A stretch of 58,447 bases of DNA. Origin: a virus. The stretch is taken from the IMG/VR virus record IMGVR_UViG_3300042507_007067, positions 1 through 58,447 of that record; one strand, written 5' to 3'. A model generated the notes under the pieces. That model did no database searches. It saw only the letters and a program-made list of their open reading frames with translations, and was not told where the DNA came from. Made by a program: the position numbers and the translations under genes. Within the stretch, counting starts at the first letter, position 1; each line of letters begins with the position of its first letter. This document shows positions 25,776 through 33,712 of this stretch, piece by piece.

Positions 25776-26213
25776 ATGACAATGGAAGACGAGCAGTTGG
25801 AGTTAGTTAACAATTTAATTGTAAATATTTTATTTTGTGCTACCCCAAAATCTCCTGTTACTATTAGTAGAAATAAGAAAATTATAAAAAACGCATTTTA
25901 TAATATATTTGGCTTATACATAAAAAATACTAGCCAATACGTAGTTTTTGTTAAGATATTCACTATTTCTAGCAGAAAATATAGCAATAATTCACATGTT
26001 AATATGAAACATAATGATACACTTGTTTTCGATACAAAAGAACAAGTTTTCTCCTATCTTTCCAGTTTTATAGCTGATATCGAAGAACACGAACGTTTTT
26101 TAAACGAAGATATCGTAAATAATGACAATATTACTGGCGCAAAGGCGGTCTTTTTAATGACCGAATGGCAAAAAATTATAACAGATTACTTTAATAAAAA
26201 AAGCAATTGGTGA
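25776..26213 (+). CDS. Uncharacterised protein
   Basis: 145 aa, plus strand, isolated between two minus-strand virion genes. Lys/Asn/Ile-rich (LVNNLIVNILFCATPKSPVT, RNKKIIKNAF) with an acidic helix near residue 105 (ADIEEHERFLNEDI). No membrane segment or motif recognised. Start could be ATG 25776 or ATG 25782. The stop is 3 nt from the converging stop at 26217. Confidence 0.6.
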   Translation: MTMEDEQLELVNNLIVNILFCATPKSPVTISRNKKIIKNAFYNIFGLYIKNTSQYVVFVKIFTISSRKYSNNSHVNMKHNDTLVFDTKEQVFSYLSSFIADIEEHERFLNEDIVNNDNITGAKAVFLMTEWQKIITDYFNKKSNW

Positions 26214-26216
26214 AAA

Positions 26217-26561
26217 CTAGTTCTGCAAGCTAGCGTAACCCCAAATATTATTACCACTTACGTTACTGTAAAGTCTAATGTGGCTTACTGGAGAATCCAT
26301 AAACGCGGCTGGTGCATAACCAGAACTAACACTAGTAAACTCATATAAATCAACACCTTCTGCAACGCCACCAATATCAAAAACTGGCGACCCACTTAAG
26401 GCTGTTCTTGTTTGAAGGTCAACAGGAACGATTCCGGTTCTGTTACCATACACAACAAGCATAATATTTCTAGCAGCTGCAACGTTAACCCACTCACCAG
26501 TAAAAGGAGTGGCCTGTCCTGTTGCTAAACTTACTGTTCCGATAAATGAAGAAGCTGGCAT
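26217..26561 (-). CDS. Small probable virion structural protein
   Basis: 114 aa, minus strand. Ala/Gly/Ser/Val-rich beta protein (GTVSLATGQATPFTGEW, MLVVYGNRTGIVPVDLQTRT) ending in NNIWGYASLQN; the style matches small fibre or decoration subunits. No family recognised. Opposite in orientation to the glycosyltransferase gene that starts 53 nt away, so the gap likely holds divergent promoters. Confidence 0.6.
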   Translation of the reverse strand: MPASSFIGTVSLATGQATPFTGEWVNVAAARNIMLVVYGNRTGIVPVDLQTRTALSGSPVFDIGGVAEGVDLYEFTSVSSGYAPAAFMDSPVSHIRLYSNVSGNNIWGYASLQN

Positions 26562-26614
26562 ATATAAATATTACACACGATTTTGAAATTTACCTATAAA
26601 TTCATATAATTTAT

Positions 26615-27826
26615 ATGAAAAAAGAAAATAATACTATTTTCATACAGATAGCCTCATATAGAGATCCAGAACTGCTTCCTACAATAAGAGATTGTATTAA
26701 TAAGGCAAAATATCCAAATAATTTAACATTTGGAATTTGCTGGCAGAGAGATGAGAGCGAATCATTAGAAGAATTTCAACAAGATAGCAGATTTAAAATC
26801 ATAGATGTTCCTTGGAATGAAAGCAGGGGAGCGTGTTGGGCTAGAAGTTTAGTACAAAAACTTTGGAATGGCGAAAAATACACAATGCAGTTAGATTCTC
26901 ATCACAGGTTTTTACAAGATTGGGATGTGGAACTTATTGAAATGATGAAAATGACAGGATCAAAAAAACCAATTATTACATCATACGTTGGTATGTATAA
27001 ACCAAGCACAAACGAACTTGTCAATATAGAACCATATAAAATGGTTGCGCAGCGATTTAATAGGGATGGACTAGTTTTATTTCTTCCGAATGTAATACCA
27101 AAATGGCAAAACTTATCTTCTCCAATTCCGGCTCGTTTTATAAGTGGACATTTTTATTTTACCCTAGGCGAACATTGTATAGAGTGCAAATATGATCCCA
27201 ACTTATATTTTCATGGAGAAGAAATCTCTTTAAGCGTACGATCCTATACATCAGGATATGACTTATTTCATCCACATAAGACAATAATTTGGCACGAATA
27301 CACTAGAGAGGGAAGAACAAAACATTGGGACGATTTTAACAATGAAAATCAAAAAATAGGAAAAATAAAAAATCAATGGTGGGAGACGGACGTTTTAAGT
27401 AAAAAAAGAGTTAGAAATTTATTTGGCCAAGAAGACAATCAAATAGACTCAGCAGAGTATGGATTTGGCGACACAAGAACTTTTAGCGATTATGAATTTT
27501 ATGCTGGAATTCATTTTAAAAATCAAAAAGTTCATCCAGAGACCTTAGCTGGAAAAGATCCACCAATTAACGACGCTTCCGACTGGTTTAATATCGAAGA
27601 AAAATCTTATAACTTTAGTTTAGATATACCAAAAACAGATAATTTTAAATTTATTTATATAGGAATTGAAGATATTAATGGAAAGCAAATATACAGAACA
27701 GATTTGAAAGAATATAAACCAAAAATAACATTAGAGTTTAAATCTTTCTCTGAGCCATACAAATGGATATATTGGCCAGTTGACAATAATGACAATTGGC
27801 ATAACAGAAAAGATACTATCTTATGA
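26615..27826 (+). CDS. GlcNAc-type glycosyltransferase (PF11397-like)
   Basis: 403 aa. N-terminal TIFIQIASYRDPELLPTIRD and the following ICWQRDESESLEEFQQD match the PF11397 GlcNAc-transferase family (SKP1 Gnt1-like, also found in phages and giant viruses). The donor/metal motif is MQLDSHHRFLQDWD near residue 90 (D-x-H). ARFISGHFYFTLGEHCIE and YFHGEEISLSVRSYTSGYDL (near 205) belong to the acceptor side, and FHPHKTIIWHEYTREGRTKH is typical. C-terminal 100 residues form a beta domain. In Dictyostelium the enzyme modifies hydroxyproline; the phage acceptor is unknown. Confidence 0.8.
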   Translation: MKKENNTIFIQIASYRDPELLPTIRDCINKAKYPNNLTFGICWQRDESESLEEFQQDSRFKIIDVPWNESRGACWARSLVQKLWNGEKYTMQLDSHHRFLQDWDVELIEMMKMTGSKKPIITSYVGMYKPSTNELVNIEPYKMVAQRFNRDGLVLFLPNVIPKWQNLSSPIPARFISGHFYFTLGEHCIECKYDPNLYFHGEEISLSVRSYTSGYDLFHPHKTIIWHEYTREGRTKHWDDFNNENQKIGKIKNQWWETDVLSKKRVRNLFGQEDNQIDSAEYGFGDTRTFSDYEFYAGIHFKNQKVHPETLAGKDPPINDASDWFNIEEKSYNFSLDIPKTDNFKFIYIGIEDINGKQIYRTDLKEYKPKITLEFKSFSEPYKWIYWPVDNNDNWHNRKDTIL

Positions 27827-28242
27827 AAAAAATTACCGCACAAAAAATATTGAGAAATATATGTGTGGATTATTCTATAAAAATACGTTTTCAAAAAAAA
27901 TTAAAAAACGATACGGGGGCAGTAGTCGATGGATTGTGTTCAATTTCTCCAGAAAAACGGGTTATTTATATTAATAAAAGCTTTTGTAATAATAGAATGG
28001 CCTCTGCCGTATTTCACGAGCTTGGACACATGTATTGCATGGATCATGGTATATGGAAAAAATTTCACGAAGAAACCGTTTCACCAGAAATTGCTTTTAA
28101 AGTGGAAAATTGGATAGAATGGTGGGCAAAAAAAGAATGGGACTCAAGAAAGATGAGAAAATTATTCGGCCATTACAGTTTCTCCTATTCCAAATCAAGA
28201 GAAAAAGAAATATTGCGGTGGTTGAAAAAGCATTACAATTAA
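27823..28242 (+). CDS. Small zinc metallopeptidase-like protein (HExxH)
   Basis: 139 aa. SAVFHELGHMYCMDHG near residue 65 carries the H-E-x-x-H zinc motif with a third His six residues on, and SPEIAFKVENWIEWW may hold the next ligand. No signal peptide; so probably intracellular. Its start overlaps the glycosyltransferase stop (ATGA), implying a shared mRNA. Related to the short HExxH proteins in many large phages; substrate unknown. Confidence 0.7.
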   Translation: MKKITAQKILRNICVDYSIKIRFQKKLKNDTGAVVDGLCSISPEKRVIYINKSFCNNRMASAVFHELGHMYCMDHGIWKKFHEETVSPEIAFKVENWIEWWAKKEWDSRKMRKLFGHYSFSYSKSREKEILRWLKKHYN

Positions 28243-28249
28243 AATTGTG

Positions 28250-28284
28250 TTGACTTTTTATAAAATTTTAATGATCATCAATAA
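28250..28284 (+). promoter_or_regulatory. Leaderless promoter, metallophosphoesterase gene
   Basis: TTGACT, 17-nt spacer, GATCAT, 6 nt, ATG at 28285. It starts the long plus-strand block of small genes. Confidence 0.65.
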
Positions 28285-29070
28285 ATGCGAAGCGTTATTG
28301 CAATAGGAGACATTCACAACCATTGGGTTGAGGCAGAGGCTATTGCATCGAAGTATGATGATACTCATACCATTGTCTTTACTGGAGATTATTTTGACAA
28401 CTTCGGTGACTCCGCCATTGACGCAGATCAGACTGCTCGTTGGCTAAAGACATCACTAGGTAAATCTAATCGAATTCATTTGATGGGTAATCATGACATT
28501 AATTATTCCTATTTTAACTTGAGACATGGTTCTAGAATTGGTGATCAGATTTATATTTGCTCTGGTTATAGTCCGGCCAAGGACGATGCTATTAATAGGA
28601 TCATGTCTAATGAAGATTGGGATAAGATTAAGTTTGGTCATAAAGAGAATGGTTTCTGGTTCTCTCATGCTGGGTTCCATCCTTTTTGGTTCTCTAGCCC
28701 TCCTTATGGAATGGATGATGAAATCATTGAGATTAAGCTTAAGAAGATTCAGAAGGCTATTCAGGACAGAGAGTTCAGTAATGAGCTTGGTGCTGCTGGA
28801 AAGTGTAGAGGTGGAATGAATCGAGTGGGGGGATTGATTTGGAGAGATCATGTAAGAGAGTCTTATGCTGGTTCTTATTGGAATGACCAGTCTGGTATTA
28901 AGCAAGTATGTGGTCATACTCCTATGATAAATGGCATTGATATTGAAGAGACTCGAAATAAGGGACTCTGTATTGATATTGATTGTGGATTGTCTCAGGT
29001 GCTTGAAATCCTAGAAGATGGTACCTATAATATTATTGACACTGGACTTCAGAACTTTTATAAAAAATAA
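28285..29070 (+). CDS. Calcineurin-like metallophosphoesterase (Ser/Thr phosphatase-like)
   Basis: 261 aa with the full motif set: IAIGDIHNHW (D-x-H, residue 8-10), FTGDYFDNFGD (GD-x-x-D), LMGNHDIN (GNHD, about residue 75), FSHAGFHP (H) and VCGHTPMING (GH). Two-metal phosphoesterase; could dephosphorylate protein, nucleotide or bis-nucleotide substrates. One of three paralogous-type metallophosphoesterases in the window (others at 33016 and 36358), this one the longest and closest to PPP-type phosphatases. Confidence 0.85.
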   Translation: MRSVIAIGDIHNHWVEAEAIASKYDDTHTIVFTGDYFDNFGDSAIDADQTARWLKTSLGKSNRIHLMGNHDINYSYFNLRHGSRIGDQIYICSGYSPAKDDAINRIMSNEDWDKIKFGHKENGFWFSHAGFHPFWFSSPPYGMDDEIIEIKLKKIQKAIQDREFSNELGAAGKCRGGMNRVGGLIWRDHVRESYAGSYWNDQSGIKQVCGHTPMINGIDIEETRNKGLCIDIDCGLSQVLEILEDGTYNIIDTGLQNFYKK

Positions 29071-29085
29071 TAAGCTAAACAAATC

Positions 29086-29280
29086 ATGAAAACTATTAGA
29101 CTAGAAGTTGAATTGACATATAATAATAATATTATGCATGAAGATGATTCAGATGGTATTGAATGGTTTTATAGAGATGTTCTAGGAAAAGTATGTGAAG
29201 ATGGGTCTCCTAATCTAATATTACATTCTAATGAACTAGGTGATGAGGTTGGTGTTATTAATGTATTAAAGATTTTATGA
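29086..29280 (+). CDS. Uncharacterised small acidic protein
   Basis: 64 aa, acidic, with one predicted strand at each end (IRLEVELTYNN and VGVINVLKIL) around a charged middle. A small alpha/beta fold of unknown job, of a type often seen in early regions of large phages. Its stop overlaps the next start by 4 nt. Confidence 0.6.
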   Translation: MKTIRLEVELTYNNNIMHEDDSDGIEWFYRDVLGKVCEDGSPNLILHSNELGDEVGVINVLKIL

Positions 29281-29669
29281 AGAAGATACTAAAACCAAAA
29301 CAACATGAACAAGCTGTTTACTTTTCTGACTTTACAGGTCAGCCCTTTGGGGGTCTTTATCATCCTCCTGTAGAGCTGAAGATGACATTTAACTATGGAT
29401 CAAATTATGATGGGTCTGATATTACTTTACATTTGTCTCATAAGGATATAGAACCTATTTTAGATCTTATTCAATCTAAACTTAATCCTGATTATAAAAA
29501 AGATCTCAGACAAACATTAGATTATAATAATGAAGAATTAGATATGGCGGCAGATTCAAGAGACCCAATGATGTATGAATATTATATCTCTTGCAATAGT
29601 CTTATTAGGAAACTTTTAGGTCCAGTAGATTCGACTGATTTTATTTCTGAAGATAGAGATAGAGGATGA
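29277..29669 (+). CDS. Uncharacterised protein
   Basis: 130 aa, not recognised. Predicted beta N-terminus (VYFSDFTGQPFGGLYHPPVE) and a helical C-terminal half with many Asp and Asn. Overlaps its neighbours at both ends (ATGA at each), so it is translated within a tightly linked set of short genes. Confidence 0.65.
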   Translation: MKKILKPKQHEQAVYFSDFTGQPFGGLYHPPVELKMTFNYGSNYDGSDITLHLSHKDIEPILDLIQSKLNPDYKKDLRQTLDYNNEELDMAADSRDPMMYEYYISCNSLIRKLLGPVDSTDFISEDRDRG

Positions 29670-29794
29670 AATGGTTTAAAAGATTTCTCTATATAACTAG
29701 TGGTAAATCATGGAGAACAAGATTTTATTTTCTTAGCTGTGCCTATATGCCTTGGTTAATCCATAGAGTAATTTGGAGAGGATATAAAGAATAA
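29666..29794 (+). CDS. Very short basic protein, 42 aa
   Basis: ATG at 29666 overlaps the preceding stop by 4 nt; the frame runs to TAA at 29792-29794. It is Trp/Arg/Tyr-rich (MKWFKRFLYI, RFYFLSCAYMPWLIHRVIW) with a hydrophobic middle, so it could associate with a membrane. Support is its start overlap and composition; function unknown. Confidence 0.5.
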   Translation: MKWFKRFLYITSGKSWRTRFYFLSCAYMPWLIHRVIWRGYKE

Positions 29795-29796
29795 GC

Positions 29797-29831
29797 TTGA
29801 CTAATCCTTTAAGAATCTCTATTATAGACAG
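29797..29831 (+). promoter_or_regulatory. Leaderless promoter, HAD-like gene
   Basis: TTGACT, 17-nt spacer, TATTAT, 6 nt, ATG at 29832. The spacer contains TCCTTTAA, close to the TCCTAAA found in several other promoters here. Confidence 0.75.
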
Positions 29832-30254
29832 ATGAACAGGGAAATTATCTGCTTTGACTTTGACTACACTTTAGCCATTGAAGAAGTGTCTGGAGGGTGG
29901 ATTGCTGTAGGTACAGGTGTTCTAAAGCCTATTCAAAAGATTGTTGATATGGTTCTAGAGAAGGATAGAGAAGGATTTGATTGTCATATTGTAACTTTTA
30001 GAAAGGAAGAAGATATCCCAGAAGTAGAAGAGTTTGTAAAGAAGCACAATTTGCCTATTAAGGGTATTCACAGTACATCAGGAAGATCAAAGATTCCTAT
30101 TCTAAAGAAGCTCAATTGTACTTTGATGATTGATGATCAGGTAGAAGTCTGTACAGCTTGTATAATGAATGATATTCCCTGTTTACTTGTTGATCATGGA
30201 TTCTCAGGAACAAATAATGTTGTCGCAGATAGAATGGATAAAATCAAAGTTTAG
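29832..30254 (+). CDS. HAD-superfamily phosphatase
   Basis: 140 aa. Motif I CFDFDYTLAIEE (nucleophile Asp about residue 8, D-x-D-x-T), motif II HIVTFRKEED (T near residue 55), a Lys region (SGRSKIPILKK) and motif III TLMIDDQVEV (DD). The short length means there is almost no cap domain, as in small HAD phosphatases that act on polynucleotide ends or phosphoproteins. Its start codon sits 6 nt from its -10 box. Confidence 0.8.
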   Translation: MNREIICFDFDYTLAIEEVSGGWIAVGTGVLKPIQKIVDMVLEKDREGFDCHIVTFRKEEDIPEVEEFVKKHNLPIKGIHSTSGRSKIPILKKLNCTLMIDDQVEVCTACIMNDIPCLLVDHGFSGTNNVVADRMDKIKV

Positions 30255-30256
30255 GC

Positions 30257-30291
30257 TTGAAGTGTCCTAAAAATACCTATATTATAAAGGC
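30257..30291 (+). promoter_or_regulatory. Leaderless promoter of the TCCTAAA family (copy 1)
   Basis: TTGAAG, 17-nt spacer, TATTAT, 6 nt, ATG at 30292. The block GGCTTGAAGTGTCCTAAA, covering the -35 box and first half of the spacer, recurs at 30484 and 31325. Confidence 0.75.
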
Positions 30292-30483
30292 ATGAAGAAC
30301 AAGGAGCAGATCGAAGAAGTGATGCATAAAATTATTAAGATGAAGGAAGAACTTAAAGGTCTTTATAGTACTCTTGAAACTGTGCTCATTTGTAATGATT
30401 ACAAATACCAACCATCTCTTGGTACATATGACACTGATGAGAATATAGATAAAAAGATGAATGAAATTTTAGATACAGTTTAG
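30292..30483 (+). CDS. Small uncharacterised protein, helical
   Basis: 63 aa, charged and mainly helical (EEVMHKIIKMKEELKGLYST), the sort of short amphipathic helix that mediates protein contacts. No family recognised. Its ATG begins exactly where the promoter predicts the transcript to start. Confidence 0.65.
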   Translation: MKNKEQIEEVMHKIIKMKEELKGLYSTLETVLICNDYKYQPSLGTYDTDENIDKKMNEILDTV

Positions 30484-30485
30484 GC

Positions 30486-30520
30486 TTGAAGTGTCCTAAA
30501 AGTTCCTATAGACTATATAT
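30486..30520 (+). promoter_or_regulatory. Leaderless promoter of the TCCTAAA family (copy 2)
   Basis: TTGAAG, 17-nt spacer, TAGACT, 6 nt, ATG at 30521. The -35 and spacer start are identical to copy 1. Confidence 0.75.
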
Positions 30521-30778
30521 ATGGCCAAGAACATCTGGAAAGAAGCAATTATTGAGGAGATGATGACTACTGGCATCTACACTGAAGAGTGGGCAAAGGA
30601 TCCTAAGAAAGCTTTACATCATCTTGCCTGTTGGTATACTGAGTGTGGAATGCATTTTGCTAAAGAAGAGAGATGGCATAAGAGCTTTAGGAGGATGTGG
30701 ATTAGTCTTTGGTATAGTACACCATTTCCTTATTGGTACTGGAGAATGAAGTATAGAAATAACCAGCCACCCTTTTAA
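30521..30778 (+). CDS. Small uncharacterised Trp-rich protein
   Basis: 85 aa with eight or more Trp residues; WKEAIIEEMMTTG helix first, a HHLACWYTECGMHFAKEERW middle with two Cys, and a basic aromatic tail (FRRMWISLWYSTPFPYWYW). No family recognised. The stop TAA is directly followed by the next ATG. Confidence 0.65.
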   Translation: MAKNIWKEAIIEEMMTTGIYTEEWAKDPKKALHHLACWYTECGMHFAKEERWHKSFRRMWISLWYSTPFPYWYWRMKYRNNQPPF

Positions 30779-30779
30779 T

Positions 30780-31073
30780 ATGAATTGCCCTTATGACTAT
30801 GATGACCCAGAGTTTAGACTCGAATGGTTTGAAGACAGGCTAGAAAAAGTAGAACTAGAAAGAGATGCTCTGTGGGTTAAGACTCAAGAGGATGAGAGGA
30901 TTATAAATGATCTGAATGATGCTGTAACTGAAAAGAAAAGGCAGATAGATGAAGCTATTGAACTAGTTAAAGAACTAATGCCTTTTGCTACATTTGATTT
31001 AGATACTGATAGGTTTGGTTTGATTACAGAACTTCAGACTAGGTTTGAAGAATTGATACTTGAAGTGTCCTAA
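30780..31073 (+). CDS. Small coiled-coil protein
   Basis: 97 aa. Acidic N-terminus (NCPYDYDDPEFRLEWFEDRL), then a heptad-like run (about residues 20-70) with alternating charges, ending with an Asp-rich segment. Probably a coiled coil; no motif to name it. It begins 1 nt after the preceding stop. Confidence 0.65.
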   Translation: MNCPYDYDDPEFRLEWFEDRLEKVELERDALWVKTQEDERIINDLNDAVTEKKRQIDEAIELVKELMPFATFDLDTDRFGLITELQTRFEELILEVS

Positions 31074-31096
31074 AAATTCCTATAGCATATAAGAGT
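31060..31096 (+). promoter_or_regulatory. Near-leaderless promoter of the TCCTAAA family (copy 3)
   Basis: TTGAAG, 17-nt spacer beginning TGTCCTAAA, TAGCAT, 8 nt, ATG at 31097. It overlaps the end of the upstream coding sequence. Confidence 0.65.
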
Positions 31097-31330
31097 ATGA
31101 AAGTATTACCAAATCTCAAAGCTGTTTGTGATGGATGTATCTCAGAAAGAGAGATACTAAAAGCAATGCCTGAAGATCTTGTTCCTGTTTGGGAGAAGTA
31201 TATGAGAGGTAAAACAGTTCAAGAAATTGGATTTGATGATTGGGGTGTACCAGAGAGTGATTATGAATCATTTAGGAGGCATATTATTAATCATTGTTTG
31301 AAGCATATGTCTGAAGAAGAAAAGGCTTGA
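31097..31330 (+). CDS. Small uncharacterised protein with Cys pair
   Basis: 77 aa. AVCDGCISEREILKAMPEDL holds a C-x-x-C near residue 11 and a helix; ends HIINHCLKHMSEEEK with another Cys and His. A single zinc knuckle is possible (C-x-x-C with His/Cys later) but not clear. No family recognised. Confidence 0.65.
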   Translation: MKVLPNLKAVCDGCISEREILKAMPEDLVPVWEKYMRGKTVQEIGFDDWGVPESDYESFRRHIINHCLKHMSEEEKA

Positions 31331-31361
31331 AGTGTCCTAAAGAATCATATAGACTAAGAGT
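31327..31361 (+). promoter_or_regulatory. Leaderless promoter of the TCCTAAA family (copy 4)
   Basis: TTGAAG, 17-nt spacer beginning TGTCCTAAA, TAGACT, 6 nt, ATG at 31362. Confidence 0.75.
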
Positions 31362-32024
31362 ATGAAGAATAACAAAAAGGAATATAAGAAGGTGACTATA
31401 ACCTTTGATGAAAGGCATTTGCCAGTGATCAATAGAGCATTAGAATGTTACATGAGACTTCGTAGTGGTCAGATTGTTATGGCTATGGATGAAGTCTATT
31501 CTGATAAGCAGTCTAAGATGTTAAAGGATAAGAACTATCATCACTATGATGATAACAAGGCTATTGAAACCTTTATTAGATCTGTGTACTTTAAAGACCT
31601 TGATAGTCCTAATGCAGCTTGGGGAATTGGTCAGTATGGACATGGTGGTGAAGAAGCCTATATGATATCAAAGACTCTTAGGCAGTATATGGCTTATGAG
31701 AGAAATGATGGTTATTCTGGTTCTGGAAGAGACTTTGATACAACTTGGGGTTCTTATTCAGATGTTCCTAATCCAGTTGTAGAAGGTTTTAGTACTAGGA
31801 AATTCTTTGAGGCTCCTAAAAGTTTGCAAAAGAAACTTTATTTATTGGTTTATAATGGAGCTTATAAAGAAGCTTTTGTTCTCATTGATAAAAAGTGGAA
31901 GACCTTACCTAGAGGTGACAAGTATGAGATTGGAATTGAAAAAGAATATGATGGTGATAATATGCCAGTATCAATTGTTGGCGTATGGGTAACAGCACCA
32001 AGAAAGAAAGAGGAGGGCTGGTAA
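31362..32024 (+). CDS. Uncharacterised phage protein
   Basis: 220 aa. The N-terminal part (VTITFDERHLPVINRALECY, MRLRSGQIVMAMDEVYSD) resembles proteins I have seen only in phage early regions; the middle is Gly/Tyr/Asp-rich and the C-terminus has two strands (KYEIGIEKEYDGD, VSIVGVWVTAPRKK). No catalytic motif. Larger than its neighbours, with its own strong promoter. Confidence 0.65.
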   Translation: MKNNKKEYKKVTITFDERHLPVINRALECYMRLRSGQIVMAMDEVYSDKQSKMLKDKNYHHYDDNKAIETFIRSVYFKDLDSPNAAWGIGQYGHGGEEAYMISKTLRQYMAYERNDGYSGSGRDFDTTWGSYSDVPNPVVEGFSTRKFFEAPKSLQKKLYLLVYNGAYKEAFVLIDKKWKTLPRGDKYEIGIEKEYDGDNMPVSIVGVWVTAPRKKEEGW

Positions 32025-32025
32025 T

Positions 32026-32136
32026 ATGATAAACCTTTGGCATAAATTCATAGATTGGAAGAGAGATTATTTTGATGTATATGAGATTGCTGAAAAGAAG
32101 ATGGGTGATGCAAATGATGAGGGGATGATTGATTAA
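32026..32136 (+). CDS. Very short acidic protein, 36 aa
   Basis: ATG at 32026 follows the previous stop by 1 nt; open to TAA at 32134-32136, overlapping nothing else and ending 1 nt before the next ATG. The chain starts MINLWHKFIDWKRDYFDVY and ends acidic. Presented as a probable gene because the tight packing leaves no room for anything else; function unknown. Confidence 0.45.
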   Translation: MINLWHKFIDWKRDYFDVYEIAEKKMGDANDEGMID

Positions 32137-32137
32137 T

Positions 32138-32419
32138 ATGCCTCCTTATATACATAAACCATCGAAAGAAGTTGTTGGTGCATCAAAGAGAGCAGCTATT
32201 AGAGAAGCTCTTTTAGAACTCTTAATCAAAGAGAAGAAAGCAAATATTACTATTAAATGTGGACTCAGAGTATTGGATCAGGTTCTTCTTATGCCAGAAT
32301 GTATGAGAACTATTGATGAAGCATTTCTAGAAATTGCTGGTTGTGTAATTCAAGTAAAAATAGACTTTGAATTAGATCCTTGGAAAGTAGTGTATGAGGA
32401 TGAAGTAATTTTTAATTGA
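32138..32419 (+). CDS. Small uncharacterised protein
   Basis: 93 aa from ATG 32138; a TTG at 32129 could extend it by three residues but would overlap the preceding gene. Basic helical N-terminal half (RAAIREALLELLIKEKKA) then a beta-rich acidic half. No recognised family. Its stop is at the -35 box of the next promoter. Confidence 0.6.
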   Translation: MPPYIHKPSKEVVGASKRAAIREALLELLIKEKKANITIKCGLRVLDQVLLMPECMRTIDEAFLEIAGCVIQVKIDFELDPWKVVYEDEVIFN

Positions 32420-32450
32420 CACCTCCTCCTAAAGCATATAGAATAAGATT
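32416..32450 (+). promoter_or_regulatory. Leaderless promoter, nearly identical to the one at 39013
   Basis: TTGACA, 17-nt spacer containing CCTCCTCCTAAAG, TAGAAT, AAGATT, ATG at 32451. Near consensus; the 39013 copy differs at two spacer positions only. Confidence 0.8.
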
Positions 32451-32741
32451 ATGAATGAGCCAAAGTATACAATTGTTTACGATGAGATGTCCTGCTATGA
32501 TTGGGGATACTCTATTAATGGTGTATGGAGAAGTGGAGAAGTGGATGAAGGTGTCAAACAACCTGAAGAAGATGACGAGCTTCTTGACTATCTTCTTCTA
32601 AAACTAAAAGAAGGAATCAAGGATGGTACTTGTTCATTTATGAATCTTGTAGAATGCTTTCAATCAGATGATACAGAATTTGCAAAACATTCCTGTGATG
32701 ATTGTGGTCATTCTGGACACAGAACAACTTGGAAGATTTAA
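32451..32741 (+). CDS. Uncharacterised acidic protein with C-terminal Cys pair
   Basis: 96 aa. KYTIVYDEMSCYDWGYSING is beta-rich; the middle is acidic helix; the C-terminus SCDDCGHSGHRTTWK has C-x-x-C plus two His close together, which might bind zinc. Family not recognised. Its ATG begins at the predicted transcription start. Confidence 0.65.
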   Translation: MNEPKYTIVYDEMSCYDWGYSINGVWRSGEVDEGVKQPEEDDELLDYLLLKLKEGIKDGTCSFMNLVECFQSDDTEFAKHSCDDCGHSGHRTTWKI

Positions 32742-32744
32742 ATT

Positions 32745-32972
32745 ATGAAGGTTAAACAGCTAATTGAAATGCTACAGAAGTTTGATCCAGAACTACCTGT
32801 ATTTGTAGATGGTTATGAAGGGGGTTATGATACACCTCAATTACCTTTTCAATCACCTATGAAGCTAAATGTTCATGATTATGAAAATGAATGGTATTAT
32901 GGAATACATGAACTTCATAGAATATCTGATATAGTGAAAGCAGATTGTGAAGCTGTAATAATTTCAAGGTAA
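32745..32972 (+). CDS. Small conserved-looking protein
   Basis: 75 aa. VKQLIEMLQKFDPELPVFVD followed by GYEGGYDTP is a pattern I have met in many short bacterial and phage proteins (a helix leading to a L-P-V-F-V-D strand and a GYEGGY loop). Function not known. It starts 3 nt after the preceding stop. Confidence 0.65.
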   Translation: MKVKQLIEMLQKFDPELPVFVDGYEGGYDTPQLPFQSPMKLNVHDYENEWYYGIHELHRISDIVKADCEAVIISR

Positions 32973-32977
32973 TCCTC

Positions 32978-33015
32978 TTGCCTTATTATAAAATTTCTTA
33001 TATACTTTATAGATT
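32978..33015 (+). promoter_or_regulatory. Near-leaderless promoter, second metallophosphoesterase gene
   Basis: TTGCCT, 17-nt spacer, TATACT, 9 nt, ATG at 33016. Confidence 0.55.
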
Positions 33016-33681
33016 ATGAAGGAATTGTTTTACAAGCCTGTAAAAATTTCAAGTACAGATCATGATGTTCTGTTTTGGGGATGTATGCACTATGGTCACG
33101 ATCCAAAGTGGGATGTTCCTATTTGGAAGACCAGAGGATACAATAGTTCCTTTGAACACGATGAGGGATTAATTCGTAATTGGAACAAGAAAGCTAGCGC
33201 AAGCACTATTGGGTTTCTTCTTGGCGATACGATCTTTGGTCATAATGCTGATGAAAGATTGATTAGCCTTTTCCGTAGATTAGACTTTAAGGAATTATAC
33301 ATTTTACCCGGCAACCACCAAGCTGGTTATAAACAACTGATTGAAAGGGCGCAGGATAACATCCTTCTGCCTTCTGCTTCTGAATACAAGCAAGTTCATT
33401 TTGTTCCAAATTATTTGGAGACTGTAGTAAATGGACAAGCTATTGTAATGAGTCATTATCCTATTCTATCTTGGAATGGAGCAGGAAAGGGAGCATATCA
33501 TATTTTTGCCCATGTACATGGTAATCTTAACAGATCAGAGCTTGGTAGGATGTATCTAAAGACAGGACTAAACTATGAAGTATCTGTTGAGAATTGCCCA
33601 AGTCCTATTACCTTTGGGGAACTAAGGGCTGAGATGAGAAAGAAAGTGCAAAGCTGTCCAGATCATCATAATGAAGCTTGA
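33016..33681 (+). CDS. Metallophosphoesterase (second copy)
   Basis: 221 aa. Motifs: VLFWGCMHYGHDP (D replaced by G-C-M-H, near residue 20), FLLGDTIFGHNADE (GD), YILPGNHQAGYK (GNH), VMSHYPILSW (H) and HIFAHVHGNLN (H-x-H). The first D-x-H is altered to C-x-H, so metal binding may differ. Many phages carry such enzymes of unknown substrate. Codon use is like its plus-strand neighbours. Confidence 0.8.
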   Translation: MKELFYKPVKISSTDHDVLFWGCMHYGHDPKWDVPIWKTRGYNSSFEHDEGLIRNWNKKASASTIGFLLGDTIFGHNADERLISLFRRLDFKELYILPGNHQAGYKQLIERAQDNILLPSASEYKQVHFVPNYLETVVNGQAIVMSHYPILSWNGAGKGAYHIFAHVHGNLNRSELGRMYLKTGLNYEVSVENCPSPITFGELRAEMRKKVQSCPDHHNEA

Positions 33682-33712
33682 CATTATTACTAAAATATAC
33701 TATTATTAAATA
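33678..33712 (+). promoter_or_regulatory. Leaderless promoter, 124-aa gene
   Basis: TTGACA, 17-nt spacer with ACTAAAA, TATTAT, 6 nt, ATG at 33713. The -35 lies inside the end of the upstream gene. Confidence 0.75.

Noticed and set aside
26590-26612. Promoter of the same leaderless kind before the 26615 glycosyltransferase gene
   Set aside because: TTGAAA-N16-TATAAT is present but the -10 box ends only 4 nt before an ATG at 26615, which would start transcription inside the gene; geometry does not fit the others.
28456-28917. 153-aa minus-strand frame
   Set aside because: Antisense to the metallophosphoesterase at 28285, which has every catalytic motif.
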